From NCBI GenBank assembly GCA_047495785.1, contig JBLDXI010000017.1:3348001-3412000 (forward strand): DNA of 64,000 nt, in the 5' to 3' direction. Every line of letters starts with the position of its first letter. The stretch's first letter is position 1. Both the position numbers and the translations under genes were made by a program. A model generated the notes under the pieces. That model had not been told where the DNA came from. It made no database searches and was given only the letters and a program-made list of their open reading frames with translations. The DNA comes from Lepidodermella squamata (taxonomy: Eukaryota > Gastrotricha). Positions 15,874 to 28,903 of this stretch are shown one piece after another.

Positions 15874-17860
15874 ATGCATCCGCTTGATCCACATAACACG
15901 GTAACATACCCTATTTCAACTGTTGAAATGACCCCTGTAAACTTTCTCTCCAGATTTATCAGCTTCCAGGACCTTGGCGAGCAAATAAAAGCAAAGGAAC
16001 CTTCTACCTCCCTGACAATGGAAATGGAGTGATAAACCAAGGCTCGGCGTTTTACATGGCCCCAATGCCCCAGGTAATTACAGTTTCTCGTGCAGTTCGG
16101 ATCCGCCACTTCAATTTTTAATAGCAAGGAACGAAGCCAAGAGCAATTACTAGGTAAGAATTTCCATCTATTGGAATTCACTTGTTATTTGGGTATTGTA
16201 TTATGAACTGTTATAGCCAACGTTTATTTCGTCTTGCATCAATTGCTAACTTCTTTTGACCTAATTTTGCCGCTTGCAGTTATACATAAATGAGTTGTAC
16301 CTTATTACGTCATGTTTAGCGCCGTTCAACCGGGATCACATCACGCCTTTGCATTTCGTGAAGTGTTCCGATAATAATTGAATCTTTAAATACCTATTCG
16401 ACAACGCTAATTTCGACCTACCAATTCAAGCTGACCTAAATATCAACAGCATTGAGGCAAGAGGAAATCTCAAAAGGCTTAAATGATCGGCATCCAAAGA
16501 GACGAGCCTTAGTAACGACGCCGGTTTAGCAAAAAAACGCGCATTTTTTTATTTCATTGAATCGCAATGCCCGGTTATTGATAGGAATGTGAATAGGGAC
16601 CTTGCTTTCATTGAGCGCAAGTCAGAATTGTTAGTTTTTCGCCCCCATCGGCAATAAAAAATAATTACGACTTTGTACCGATCAAAGCCCAGATGAACGT
16701 TCCCTATTGTCAGCCTCATCAAAGCTTCCTACAAGAGAAAAGCCACAGTAATAGTATGACGACACAACTCGAACCAGTTCCGACATTGCCTGCTAGTGAA
16801 AACCCTGTTACTTGCGAGCTCCGCGTTTGTGAGATTAGACCGTCCAAGCAGCCCCAGACAGTTGCCGCAGCAGCCCCGGTGGCCGTCTCCCATAGAATGC
16901 AAGAATCCCATTTCAATAACGTCGCGGGTATGAGCCAAACCCCGGCGCAGTTCATGTCGTGCACTCCTATTCAGCGATCGTCTACAAGTTACGTTTGCGA
17001 ACCTCGCTCGTATTCTCGCGCCAATGCGGAAACGCAAGTTACTTACCCCGAGTTAACGAGTCTGAATAATGGCGCTGCCGGATACACTCAGCAATGGTAC
17101 TTGAGTAGAAAAATTATTACTATTATTAATCTGAAACTCTGCGATCTCTGATCGATAGAAATAACTCAAATAAAATGCCATATTTTGTTCATAGGACAGT
17201 CGAACTCAACCGCCCTAAAGCTGTGCCGCCCAGCCTCATTCGGTCAGACGAACCGCCAACCTATGCCTCGAGAAAGAATCTGGACATGAGCATGTCACTG
17301 GGTAATTTTATTGACTATCCATCTTATTTTCCTATTTGCTATATTTTTAGCCGGATTGCCTCGTTGGATTTCGAATGCGCAATGGCAGGATTATGCTGAA
17401 CCTCATCAAGCGGTTTGATTTGATAAACCTTTGCATTTTTTCAGTTATGTTGAATGATTATTATCAGAGGTGGCAGCCGCAGACCTTCTCAGCGCCAGTT
17501 TATCAGAAAAGCGACGGTTATGGCAGTGGAGATCCCAGAATTCGTTACGGAAGGAGCGGGGGTTCTTGGCGCCACATTCGATCCTGCTTTGAAAGTAAAG
17601 ATTTCTCCGTTCCAACTTTGATAGAATATGTACATTGTTTAAACCTGAAAGGCGGTGGCTCTTTCATCACTTGGGTTGATGGCGCCGTAAAAACGACTGA
17701 TGTTAATCGATGCCCACCTTTCGGGGATTGCACTACAATTCCGATGCCACGATTCGGCCGAACATCGCGAACAGCAAAGCCTATCACTAGTTCGGTAGCT
17801 TTGAAAAACGCCAGTTCTTGGGTTGGACCTTTCGAAGTTGGACGAGGGCCGAGTATGTAA
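15874..17860 (+). CDS. Unrecognised 399-aa protein (orphan, seven exons)
   Basis: I do not recognise this protein. Exons 15874-15900, 15954-16073, 16125-16153, 16635-17096, 17195-17301, 17351-17412 and 17468-17860 sum to exactly 400 codons with all splice phases consistent, which supports a real gene. The product starts MHPLDPHNTIYQLPGPW, has a Ser/Thr/Pro/Gln/Ala-rich middle (including AAAAP, Gln and Asn patches), a Trp/Tyr-rich segment (PRWISNAQWQDYAEPHQ) at about residues 253-269 and a C-terminal part with several Cys (NRCPPFGDC) ending EVGRGPSM. No signal peptide or membrane segment is apparent. It converges on the polyQ gene at 18251-19532. The least certain junctions are the 481-bp intron 3 and the acceptor at 17466-17467. 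Confidence 0.6.
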
Positions 17861-18250
17861 ATTGAAACCAGCGAAATTCATCTGTGATACCTAACTCTGA
17901 GCTGAACATTTTCTTAGCTATATCATCATACACTTGTCATTTCCCATGTAGGCATTTTTTTAAATCAAAAAGATTTGTTACACACGTAACCAGTGTTTCA
18001 CATGATGAGGCGTGAGCCCTCTGTTATTAGCCAAATTGGTCTCGAATAAAAAAAACAGCTTTCAGGAAATGCGCTTATTTTGCGTTTATTTTTATATATC
18101 AATGCCACAAATTATTTGAAATGTAAGATTTTATAAAACGGTGATAACTTCACAATAACGAGAATGGGGCGCACAACAAATAGCACATTATGCTTATCAC
18201 CCCACAATTGATAGGCAATGATTCCAGCAATGAGCAAGGCGATTCAACAA
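17861..18250. other. Short convergent intergenic
   Basis: About 390 bp between two convergent stops, AT-rich, presumably both 3' UTRs. Nothing else seen. Confidence 0.5.
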
Positions 18251-19146
18251 TTAACGTCGAAATTGAGGGTCCCCAGGTGGGCCTGGTGGAGGACAGAGAG
18301 CCGCAGTCGGTAAACACAATGGTACACGGCCTGTCTCAGAGCAACGCTGGCAAATCCAAGTAGCACTAGGTACCTCCACTCGCATGTGACGCATCAGTTG
18401 TTCCCAGGCATCATCCTATTCAAAATATCGTACATAGAAAAACAGCGCTCTGTAATTTAGCTCCCGTGTCTTACGGTTAACTGCGTGCATCGCCTGTGGA
18501 AGAGCTGCTTACATCCGATTTGACATTGCATACATGGTTCGCTCTCATGGATTTCAACCTATCGAACAACAAAGTTGAAATCTTCATGTTTCAGTTTCAA
18601 AACTTCATGCAGCGAGATAATGTGATATGAGCATCAATTTTCGAAATTGACTTTTTGACTATGAGACGGGATCATGTCTTTGTATATCATTGCTTTAACT
18701 AAAAATGATTGGTAAATTTTGCACCCTCATGTTTCAACCCGATTTCATCTCATGTAACGATGAAGTGCTGATTTTTAAAGACGCTTTGGAGAAAAAACCG
18801 GTTCTAAATGTGTTACCTTTGCTGAAACCCTAAGCAGGCCCTTGGGAACATTGAGTTTTGACCAATTTAATAAAAAAACGCCGTGACAACTTGATAACCT
18901 ATATCATTTCTCCCGGTTATAGACAAGACATAGTAATTTGACCCAAATATTACTTTTGGCTTCTATAACATGATCTCGCTGCCATGCCCTAATGCTAAAA
19001 TTCAATCCTGAAAAAACTGAAAGGGGTGGCAATCCGTACCTCGCAAGCGCCGCAATTGAATCGACGCATCATCATTTGTTGCTGTTGCTGTTGCATCTGC
19101 TGCATTTGAATTTGCTGTTGCATATGTTGCTGTTGTTGTTGCTGTT

Positions 19147-19180
<34 letters not shown>

Positions 19181-19532
19181 TGCCTGCTGCTGTTGCATGG
19201 CTTGCTGCTGTTGGAGCATTTGCTGCTGCTGCATTGCCTGTTGTAACTCAGGCCCGGGATAGGACATCGCAGGATTTTCGTTGAACTGAGATTCTGACAG
19301 ACCTTGAGCACCGACGTCATTTTGCATGGGGATTTCCGAATTACCCATGCCCATGGATCCAAACTGGTCAGGGAAGCGCCCCGGCATAACCTGAAAGTGA
19401 TTTTATTATTAAATCAATGAACAATACTTAGTTTATACTAATATTAACCTGTCCGGGGTAGCTATGTGTGCTGGGAGGGCGCTGTCCCGCAGGCCCTTCG
19501 AAGCGAGGATTTCCAAATGCCGGATTATTCAT
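18251..19532 (-). CDS. Glutamine-rich protein with C-terminal four-cysteine motif (unrecognised)
   Basis: Three minus-strand exons (19532-19449, 19390-19040, 18415-18251) give 199 aa; all junctions are phase 0. The N-terminus is Pro/Gly/Asn-rich (MNNPAFGNPRFEG), followed by a long Q/M tract at about residues 75-130 encoded by mixed CAA/CAG codons. The C-terminal 70 residues carry CGAC and, 22 residues later, CQRC, a spacing compatible with a small zinc-binding module (DDAWEQLMRHMRVEVPSATW lies between), then a Pro-rich end. The polyQ plus Cys4 layout suggests a transcription or chromatin cofactor, but that is inference. The second intron is 624 bp. The open C-terminal exon and good splice sites make the gene likely real. 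A splice acceptor lies 11 nt upstream of the ATG. Confidence 0.6.
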
Positions 19533-21434
19533 AATAAAAAGGACTAAATTAGATGTTGGACTGGTTGATAAAGAATTGACGAAGCTGTAAACGTTAAACG
19601 ACAACGGGCAGACCTTGCGTAGTTTATTGCTCTAGTCTTTAGAGATTAGGGTTTGAAGTCCACTGTCATTAATATCGCGTGCTAATAGAGTCGAGAAAGC
19701 TTTTGCAAAATTATGATAACCCGACAATCACGGTTAAAATCTGGATCGAAACAGGCATGGTTAATAATGCCAATAACAATTTAATTTATTGCTGTATCTA
19801 TATGACATTAAATTGATTCTACATGTGCTACAGGGTTCATCAAGTCCTATATCAAGTCCTTGTTCTCTATACAGCGTAGGAGGCTAAGAGCTAAGTTACT
19901 GACAAGCGCCCAAAATGAAGCATACGTTAAGACAGTCCCCGTCAACATCTTGCATGATCGCTGAGCGGCTATGGTGATTGGTGTCGTGAGGCCATAGGCT
20001 ATTTAGATGGAAGTCAACAACTAGCAACTCTTCGAGCAAGAGAAAACAACAAAACAGTACATTTCATAGTTAATGAATGGAGAAGGCAAGGAAAAGACAA
20101 CACAGCATGGTACATCAATCAGGCTCACATGCTTGTTCCGCTCTCATGATTAAGGTGGTTAACTTGCCCCGTCAGAAATCAGCCGCTCAAGAGTGGTTGA
20201 GCCTGTAGCAGAGGCTCGAGGCTCGTAGTACAGGCTAGCGACCAAACAGATAGAGAGAGATGTATATTACTGGTTCAATTATGTCTGAGCAAAACGTTAC
20301 TGAGCCTCATTTGCTATGATGCGACTAACTCATTGCTCATTGGTTAAGGGTATGATGCCTAAAATTAAAATGCAGGTTCCATGAATTGAGCATGAGCAGG
20401 CGGGAAGCAGTACCAATGTCTCTCACTAGCCTACAAGTTCAACTCCCAGCGGTAAGCTCGGTTGGCACTTGATTGGGTCAATCAATGAAAACTGACAATT
20501 TCGAGGGTGGTTTTCGGTTATGGACAGTGTACTTGGGACCAGAAGCATGATTTGGCAGCTGGAAGCCAGCCAGAGCCGGCCGGTCACAAGCCGGCGGGAG
20601 AAAATAAATTTGAACAAATTAGCATGCAGATAGAAAAGTCAAATTATTAGTTGACAATACTATCCAATAACCTTGCGATTAACGATGGTCACTCTACGGC
20701 ATTATTCTCAAAATGACATTGACCCCTGAAACCCCGCCCGCCAGTCAGTTTTTGTAGGAAGTTTTTAAACGACTTTGGACATCATCATCTGCGATAGCCA
20801 ATTGCCGACGCAGACTATTGTCACGGGTCACGGGAATCCGCGGGAAGCTTACCTCGTTACCTCAGCGGCAAAGCTGTTATTCAAGAGTGAATTGCGATCA
20901 TTTTCATGTTTCGAATTCATTTTGAACTGTCAAAATAGCTATAGGCTTAAGAATTAGAATGCCGGCGACATGTTCTTTCCGACAAAATATTCTCTTGAAA
21001 GGTAGGGAGCGTGGTGCGATAATTTTCATTTATGTTCATTTGCAAGTGTTTAGTTCGTTTTGATTATGCTATGCGCAAAGGGTAAATTTGCTGAAACCTA
21101 GGAAGTTGAAAGTTACGAGGTTTCTTCCGGGGCGCTGCCGAACTCAACTGGTTGGCCATGATAAGTCAAGTTATGATGTATAGAAGATGCATAGAATCAT
21201 ATTGACGAGCTTTAATAAGCCATGGTAACTGGTAACGTCAATTGTTTATTCCTTCTCAATTTATGAAATTTTGATTCTCAATTTGATGTGCAATTCTATT
21301 CCCCGTAAATAATCCCCGAGACGGTTGCGTTTTAGTTTTTCTTTTATGAACCTCTCTTGTTTCTTTGCGAGAATGCGGATTAATTCCATTTGAATCCAGT
21401 CTAGGTTTTATCGTATACCAAAAATCCAATAACC
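19533..21434. other. Intergenic, polyQ gene to Rpn1 (divergent)
   Basis: About 1.9 kb upstream of two divergent genes. Minor GC-rich repeats (CCGGC-type near 20570-20600). No coding exon recognised. Confidence 0.5.
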
Positions 21435-24400
21435 ATGCCTGCTGAACCAGTAAAAGGTGAAGTTAAGCCGCCTACGAATGAAAATGCTAAGAACGAAAAA
21501 GGAAAGCCAGTTGCACCTGTTGCCGTAAGTTATTCAAACCTTCAATTCCCTTGTTTATATGGCGTCAATTTATTAAGGATGATATCGACAAAGAGCTCAT
21601 CGATGAGTTGAACGGGTTTGTCGATCGCCTTGAGACAGTTAGTTATTACTTTGTTCAATATAAAATTTTATGATTTCCTTTTCCCGTCTTCCAGTCAACC
21701 GATGCTACTGTCGTACGCCAAACTCTGGATTCTCTATGTTCTCTGATTCGGTCTTCTACGACCTCCATGACTGCTGTACCGAAGCCTTTGAAATATTTGC
21801 GACCCCAGTTCGGACGCCTAAAAGCGGCTTGTGAGAAAGCTGCTGCAGATACCTCAAAGAAAATAGACCCGAAAACTAAAGCATTATTTGCCGATGTTGT
21901 GTCAGTATTAGCCATGGCCGTACCGGATGGCGGGCAGGATTGCTTGAAATTCTGGGAGATGGGTTCTCGCGAAGAAATTGGTGCCTGGGGCCATGAGTAC
22001 GTGCGCCATTTAGCAGCCGAGGTCGTTGCTCAGTGGCATTTAGCAGAAGCCGCTGATAAAGAAGGAAAATCGGGCCGCAGCTCGTTTCTGCTGGACCTTG
22101 TGCGCCTTATTGTTCCGTATCACATGCATCATAATGCTGAACACGAAGCTTGCGACTTGCTCATGGAAATCGAGCAGTTGCCGCTTTTGTCTGAGTATGT
22201 GGACTCATCGAACTGCTCTCGTGTCTGTCTCTACCTCACGAGCTGCGTACCATATGTTCCGAGTCCCGAGAACTCAACTCTTCATCGGACAGCTATGAAT
22301 CTATACATGCAATGCAATCGCCCGGCCGATGCATTGAGATGTGGTCTTGCTCTTGGAGGGGATGTTGATACCGTCCGTACCATTTTCAATTGCCCGATGG
22401 CTCGAAATGATCGCGCTCTGCGACGCCAGCTAGCCTTCATGCTTGCAAGACACCAGTTGTTCTTGATCGACGGAGCTTCTGCTATTACGTCTGAGGAAGA
22501 CGATTCTGACCAAGAGCTGGCAGAAATTCTCAGCAATTCGCATTTGAATGCTCACTTCTTGTCTCTTGCTCGCGAGTTGGACATCCTGGAGCCAAAGATT
22601 CCTGAAGATATTTACAAGTCTCACTTGATCGAAGGAACATCGCGTGGCATTCCTGCTGCTGCACCTGATTCAGCCAGGCAAAATTTGGCATCGTCTTTTG
22701 TCAATGCCTTTGTCAATGCCGGTTTCGGGCGCGATCGTTTGTTGCTGGGTGTTCCCGGTGGAACCGGCGCTCAGTCTGAGACAGCCGATGGCATGCGTTG
22801 GCTTGCTAAGCAAAAAGAACAGGGAGCCTTCAGCACGGCTGCTTCTCTGGGTCTGCTCCTGCTTTGGGATGTCGCAGGAGGTCTGACTGCTATTGACAAG
22901 TATTTGTATTCAAATGAGGAGGCCATCAAGGGTGGCGCACTCCTAGCCTGTGGTGTTGTCAATGCCGGTGTTCGCAACGACTGTGATCCAGCCCTTGCGT
23001 TGTTGGGCGACTACACTTCGCACAATTCGCTTACTCAGCGCGTCGGATCGCTGTTGGGTTTGGGTTTGGCGTATGCCTGCAGTGGACGCGCTGATGTCTT
23101 AGCAGCGATCCTGCCGACTATTCGCGATTCCCGCGCTCCTCTTGAAGCCGTTGCTGTCGCCGGTCTCGCGGCTGGCCTGGTCGGTTGTGGCAAGATGGAC
23201 GGTTCTGCCAACGAGGCACTGGTCGAAGCTCTAATGGAGAGACCGGAGGCTCAGCTGCGCGAACCACTTGCTCGCCTGTTGGCGCTCGGCCTTGGCTTGC
23301 TGTACCTGTCTTGCCAAGACGCGTGCAATGCTGTTCTTGACACGATCGCTGCTGCTGTTCAGGAGCCTAACATTCGCGCTTATGCCACCACCCTAGTCAC
23401 GCTTTGTGCTTACGTTGGTACCGGTAACGTCCTGCGTGTTCAGCAAGTGAGTCGAACCATCCGATATGTGGTCCTCTGATTTGATGCTTATAATTTTGTT
23501 ACAGATGATGCACGAAGCTGCCGAGTCTCAGCAGCAAAGCCACGACCAGCAGGCTGCCAGCAAAGAGGGCGAAAAGTCGGAGAAGGGCAGTGGCAGCGGT
23601 TCACGCTCGAGTTCTGACAAAAACAGCAAGGTAATGATTTGCCTATTTATTTATTATAATTTCAGGTCTCACCGGGTAATAATTTATATTTTTTTAAATA
23701 GCAACAACAGCAGCAACAGCAATGCGGTCGCCAGGGTGTTGCCGTTATTGGTGTAGCTGCCATCGCCATGGGCGAAGACGTCGGAACCGACATGGCCATG
23801 CGCACCATCGGTCACCTGTTGCGTTACGGAGATGCCTCGATGCGCCGAGCGGCTCCGCTTGCCCTCGCACTGCTCTCGCCTTCGAACCCGCGTCTCAACA
23901 TCCTTGACACGCTATCGAAGCTGAGCCACGATGCCGATTCTGACGTGGCTTCCTGTGCCCTTCTTGCGCTTGGTATCGTTGGAGCTGGAACGAACAACGC
24001 TCGTCTTGCTGCGACTCTTCGTCAACTCGCCGCATTGCACGCCAAAGATCCAAACGCCCTGTTTACTGTTCGCCTTGCTCAGGGCCTCGTTCATTTGGGC
24101 AAAGGTATAGATTCCTTCCAATTGAGAAATAGTTAAAATCATGAAATATCCTTTCAGTTTTTGTTAAAATTGAATGATCTTAAATTCAATTTTTCTTCAA
24201 TTATTTCGTCACAGGTACGATGACTCTGAACCCATTCCACTCAGACCGCATGCTCGCTGTTCCGGCTGCCGTTGCCGGATTACTGTGTGTTCTCATTCCG
24301 GCGCTTGACATTCGCCACACAATCCTCGGCCGCCTGCACTATCTGATGTTCGCGCTCTCGCTTTCGATCCAGCCTCGTCTCCTGGTCACGCTCGACGAGT

Positions 24401-24684
24401 CGTTGCGTCCGTTGCAGGCCACCGTTCGCGTCGGCCAGGCTGTCGACGTCGTTGGCCAAGCTGGGCGGCCGAAAACTATCACTGGTTTCCAGACGCATAC
24501 TACGCCTGTTCTGTTGGCCTATGGTGAGCGAGCAGAACTAGCTGCTCAGCCTCCGGCCCCAGCGGCTACCGAAGCCGCGTCGTCGGCGAAGAAGGCAGAA
24601 CCAGAGCCCGATGAGGAGTTCGTCTCGCTTGCACCAGTTCTGGAAGGATTCGTCATCCTACGGAAAGAAAAGGCCTCTTCTTAA
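21435..24684 (+). CDS. rpn-1: 26S proteasome regulatory subunit Rpn1 (PSMD2)
   Basis: Six exons (21435-21524, 21578-21637, 21695-23446, 23505-23630, 23702-24104, 24215-24684) give 966 aa; human PSMD2 is about 908. Diagnostic stretches are [49 protein letters not shown], the PC-repeat toroid ([35 protein letters not shown]) and the end [31 protein letters not shown] and LEGFVILRK. Rpn1 is a base scaffold of the 19S particle and docks ubiquitin-like shuttle factors and Ubp6. Extra length comes from a Ser/Gly/Lys and Q7 linker (around residues 640-690, spanning exons 4-5) and an Ala/Pro/Glu insert near the C-terminus. AATAAA at 24963-24968 is a likely polyadenylation signal. Confidence 0.98.
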
Positions 24685-25076
24685 ACGCTCTAATTTGATA
24701 ACAAAATTCTGAGAATAACTTTTCTGCTATTTGCACCGCTGACTGCTTTAGGGCGACCATTTATTCTGTTCTTTTCGAGTTCGTCGGAAGGCGAACGAAA
24801 TTCGCTTAGTTAATATTATCAATAATTTTTAATCTAGCGGTCGCTGAGTGGTTGATGTTCTCTGGCGTTCAAAACGCTGTTGTGATCACGTTTATAAAAC
24901 GCTAAATCCGAAAGCTTGTCATTCATTCTGTGACCCAGCTGCAATTAGATGTGGTATTGACGAATAAACACCGAATATGGCTAACTTTTGTTATTTTTCA
25001 TGGGTAAAAACTCAACATTTCGATTGTTGTTCAATTTTTATTCCAACAAGTTTAAATATTTTGCACAATATTGAGG
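24685..25076. other. Convergent intergenic, Rpn1 to ESF1
   Basis: About 390 bp, presumably 3' UTRs. Contains AATAAA at 24963-24968 and a tRNA-like segment at about 24838-24880 that I rejected. Confidence 0.5.
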
Positions 25077-26895
25077 TCAATGGAAGTAGACTTTTTGCTT
25101 TTTTTGTTTCTTTCCAACTTTCTTTTTGATTTTACCAGCCTTTAGTGCGAGGGGATGGTTGCCCTCGCGATGGAATTCCGGTCGATGAAGCAGTCCAGCG
25201 AAACGAGGATCTTCGGTACCCTCAACCTCGATATCTTGCTTTTCTTCCTCCTTCGTTCCAAACATGAACTTAAAAGTCTGCGCATCCGCATTCGCGTCGT
25301 CAGATTTGCTTTCAGAAGGCTTCTTTTTCGCCTTTTTGCCCTTGGCTAGTTTCTTCACAGCTTTAGCCGGCTTTTTGTCACCATCTTCGGATTCTTCACC
25401 AGAGTCACTAATCGCGCGGGTGACGGCCTTCGAACCACCCGAGAGACCCGGATCCCATGTCACTTCCATGTGGGCGCCCTCTTCTTTCGGAGCATCATCC
25501 TCCACCGATTCAAGCAATAACGCCCTGTATTTGTTAAATTTATCATCGCCTTCCTCCGATTCGTTTTCACTGGCCGAGGAGGCGATTCCAGTTGTTTCAT
25601 CTTCGGCTTCGGAATCTGACGGGGGAGCAAGTAAATCCTGTTCGCCAAGATCTATATCCTCCTTTTCATCGTCACTTGCAACTTCCAGAAGATTTTGAAG
25701 CGCTCTCTTCCTCTCTGGAGTTTGCGCCTCTTCCCACGTCAGTTTGGGAGCAGTTTGACCTAAGGCTGTGACAAAACTTGGTGGTGGAACGTAATTTAGG
25801 CCAGTATCAACAGCTTGTTGGTAGTCGGCGGACGAAACAACTTTACAATCATCAAATGAGGTATCTTCAGGGACAAAGCTCAAATCCAAACGAGTGCAGC
25901 TGTCTTCGAATTCCATGCCATCGAGTTGTTGATATAGATGCAAAGCTGAAATGAGAAATGTAAGAAATCGTCATTACAGATGGCCACCACTTCCCTACCT
26001 GTTTCTGAAGAATTGCACTCTACAATAGCATAGCAGTATTTGAGTCTACTGCGCTGGTGCTTGACAAGTCCATCGCGCATGGCTTCCTCGTCGTCTTCGC
26101 CTGCTACTTTAGCTGCTTTCCGCAGTTCGATGGGACCTTTGGTTTCATCAATCACTTGCCGTTTTTCGCCGTAGGAAGATAGATAAACAGTAACACGTTC
26201 AACGCCACTTTGTGGAATATCTTCTGAATCTGTTGGTAGAAACGATTTAATCAGCATCAATAAATCGATCGCACGAATACGATCCCAGTCTTGATTGCAA
26301 ACAGCCAATCGATTTGTGGGTTGCTCGACGCCTTCTTTATCACTTATTTTTCCTGAAAGTAAAACTAATTAGAAGAAGGCAGCAGATCATTGGCGACATA
26401 CTTTTCTTCTTCTTCGTTGATTCCTCGGACCTTGCTGCGATTTTCTTTGATTTAGGTCGTTTTACTCTGACTTTTCTCTTAACAGACTTTGTTTCCTCGT
26501 CGTTACTTAAAGTGCCATCGCTATTCATTTCAGCTTTCTCGTTCGAGTTGGCTTCAGTTTCATCCACAGTTTTTTCATCAGTAACTTCGTAGAATTTTTC
26601 CAGGTCACTCTTGTATTTTCCAGCTGATTTTCCTTTGTCAGTCCAACGAATCTTGAGCATGATTGATATAAAAAATCATAATAATTTGTGTAATTATATT
26701 TCTTACAAGTTCCTTTGGCCGACCCCTTCGATCAACTGGAGCAGACCGCGCGCAAAATTTTTCGTCAGTAAACATTTGCTTGAAGCGACTATCGATCTTC
26801 AGCCGCTTTTCTGATTTTGGTACTGACCAAAATTTTGGATCAGTGAAAACCTTGTCATAACGCTCGTCGGTCTGTTTATCAGCTTTCTTTGCCAT
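25077..26895 (-). CDS. esf1: ESF1-like nucleolar pre-rRNA processing protein
   Basis: Four minus-strand exons (26895-26707, 26651-26402, 26352-25999, 25945-25077) give 553 aa. The N-terminus matches the ESF1 signature (DERYDKVFTDPKFW, KIDSRFKQMF, DRRGRPKEL then DLEKFYEV). An acidic/Lys linker precedes the conserved middle, ESF1's RNA-recognition-like part (RLAVCNQDWDRIRAIDLL, YGEKRQVIDETKGP, YAIVECNS, then LYQQLDGMEFEDSCTRLDL). The tail is acidic Ser/Glu/Asp followed by Lys-rich nuclear localisation sequence and the ESF1-type EDPRFAGLLHRPEF. Expected role: nucleolar 18S rRNA maturation. The protein is shorter than human ESF1 (about 850) because the low-complexity regions are reduced. A splice acceptor ends 2 nt before the ATG. 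Confidence 0.93.
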
Positions 26896-28903
26896 GGCTT
26901 ATGCAATAAAACAGATGACTAAATGAATCGATATGAACCACTATAGTGTCCTTGAATCTTTCTAAGTAAGATAAAAGAGACCGCTCAAGGAGAATAGATA
27001 ATAGACATGTACGCCTACGCCCAATATTCTATTCAACTAAGGAAAGGTTTTCTATTTTCCTAGTTTCTAAAAATCTAGAAGGTCAGAGAGGTGCTTGAAA
27101 AGATGAGATGTAAGTAAATGGCTCAGCCTTGCTATGCTAAAGAGAATTGCGAGAATTGATATGCTAAAGTGACCCCACCGTGAAAGTCACCCCAGTTGAC
27201 GGTACTTCGCCTGAGCTTCGAAACACGAATAATCGAAAATTCAGCCCGACCTCCGCATCAAAACAATGAAATATCGCACATGGCCAAAATATCGGGGTTG
27301 GTCCTACTGCGTCCTTTAATTAAATTATAATGCATTGAAAGTGCCTATTTCGCATATACAGTGCGACCAGTTAGAAGCAGCGATGAGGCGAATTCACGCC
27401 ACATAACGAAAGTCGCGCCGCCTATCGGTATTCAACTGCCAACTTTCTAACCGGTCAACTCTGGCCAAGTTCATCAGTAAGAATCGAACAGGCGAACTAA
27501 AAGCCGCGTGCGCGCAACAAGTAAAGTCTAAAAAGCGCGCTTAAAGTTTTGACCATTAAAAATAATTATGATAAAAGAATTGAATAATTAGTGTATTTAA
27601 TACTTGATACTTCAGACAACATATATTCCATATATTGATAGGGTTTTATCAGGGCTACAGATTTCTAGTGAATGACGGAGCCGAGAGTGACACAACGAAG
27701 AGCGAGCCGGTTTTGGGTTGTGCGACGGCTCGCAAGGACAAGGATCAAGGAAGATTCAGGCTTCGTGCTCACTGGTACATGGTATACATGGTCCGGGCGC
27801 CCGTCGCGTTTTCAGTGGCGTCTTTGCTAGTGTCGTCTGGCGTCTATAATTTTTGACACAACTCATGCTCGCCCTCCTTGCATCTTGCATGTGGCCGAAC
27901 TCGTGCGTGGGCCCTTGTCATTCTTACACCTTACACCTACCGCCCGGCGCCATGATATGAGACCCGTCGGGTGATTTAGGCTTTATCTTCACCCTTAGTC
28001 ATTTTAAATGGGTTGTTGCGCAATAGTGATTCAGCGTAAGTTGTAAGCTGCTGTCTTTTGTCTTTTCAAATGACTGAAGATAAAGATCGGGCCGCTTGTT
28101 TACATTGATGATAGGTAAAATCTGTCTAATTCGGACTAGCTTCGTGCCATTCAGAGCGGTCCGGATTAGATAATTTTCTCTTCGCACTTCTTAAACGCTA
28201 ATTCTACAACTGTAATTTCCTCGAAAGAAAGTAGCATACCTAAAAGGAATAATCCCGAAAATGGATTTAAAGGAAGAGGTAGTGCGCACTACATGCAATA
28301 ATTCGGCAAAAAGTCAGCATTAAACATCAAGTTACTTGCTACGCTGTTTGCTTGCAGCAACGATTCCCCGCTTTTACCCATATCCCATATGCGGGTAAAA
28401 TTTTGTATTGCCAGCGGCTAGCGATTGCAAAGACATTGGCTGACGATTAACCAATTGGAAGTTTCATCTCAATAATTTCATTTTCTAACTCGAGCTTTAG
28501 GAATTTCTAATTATCTCTTCTTAAGTTGCTATGTTGTATCAGGTTTGCCTCACAGCAGGTGCCTCAATCGTTAGTCGCAGAACAGTCGCGCGCGTCTTCA
28601 ACTCACCTATTATGCCTGTGTCAATTTCGTACTACCTTTTGTATTTTGAGTAAATTTCGAGCCTTGAATCGAACTTTTCATTCTAGTAAGAGCGCCCATT
28701 TGTAGTCGCATCAAAAAGTGCTCAATATAATATTTTTTCAAAGTGGGCGGGAAGAGGGAGTCGTGGCGTGATTTAAGCCAATGCCTAGTGTGGAGCATCC
28801 ATCGTAAATTATCGTGAAAATAATGAACTTTATAACATTTTGGAATCTCAGCCATTCACACTCGTTTGCATACGTATCACGTTGTTATTCCCATTAGATT
28901 TAA
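26896..28903. other. Intergenic, ESF1 to Ig gene (divergent)
   Basis: About 2 kb with no supported exon. A short palindrome (TTTTACCC...GGGTAAAA) lies near 28373-28403. An 81-codon ORF at 28610-28855 on the minus strand has no recognisable features. Confidence 0.5.

Noticed and set aside
24838-24880. tRNA-Leu(CAA)-like 5' half: CGCTGAGTGGTTGATG and an anticodon-type stem-loop around TTCAAAA
   Set aside because: No box B/T-arm and no 3' acceptor strand pairs with the 5' end; most likely chance.
28610-28855. 81-codon minus-strand ORF divergent from the Ig gene
   Set aside because: No recognisable features, no splice context; could not be supported.
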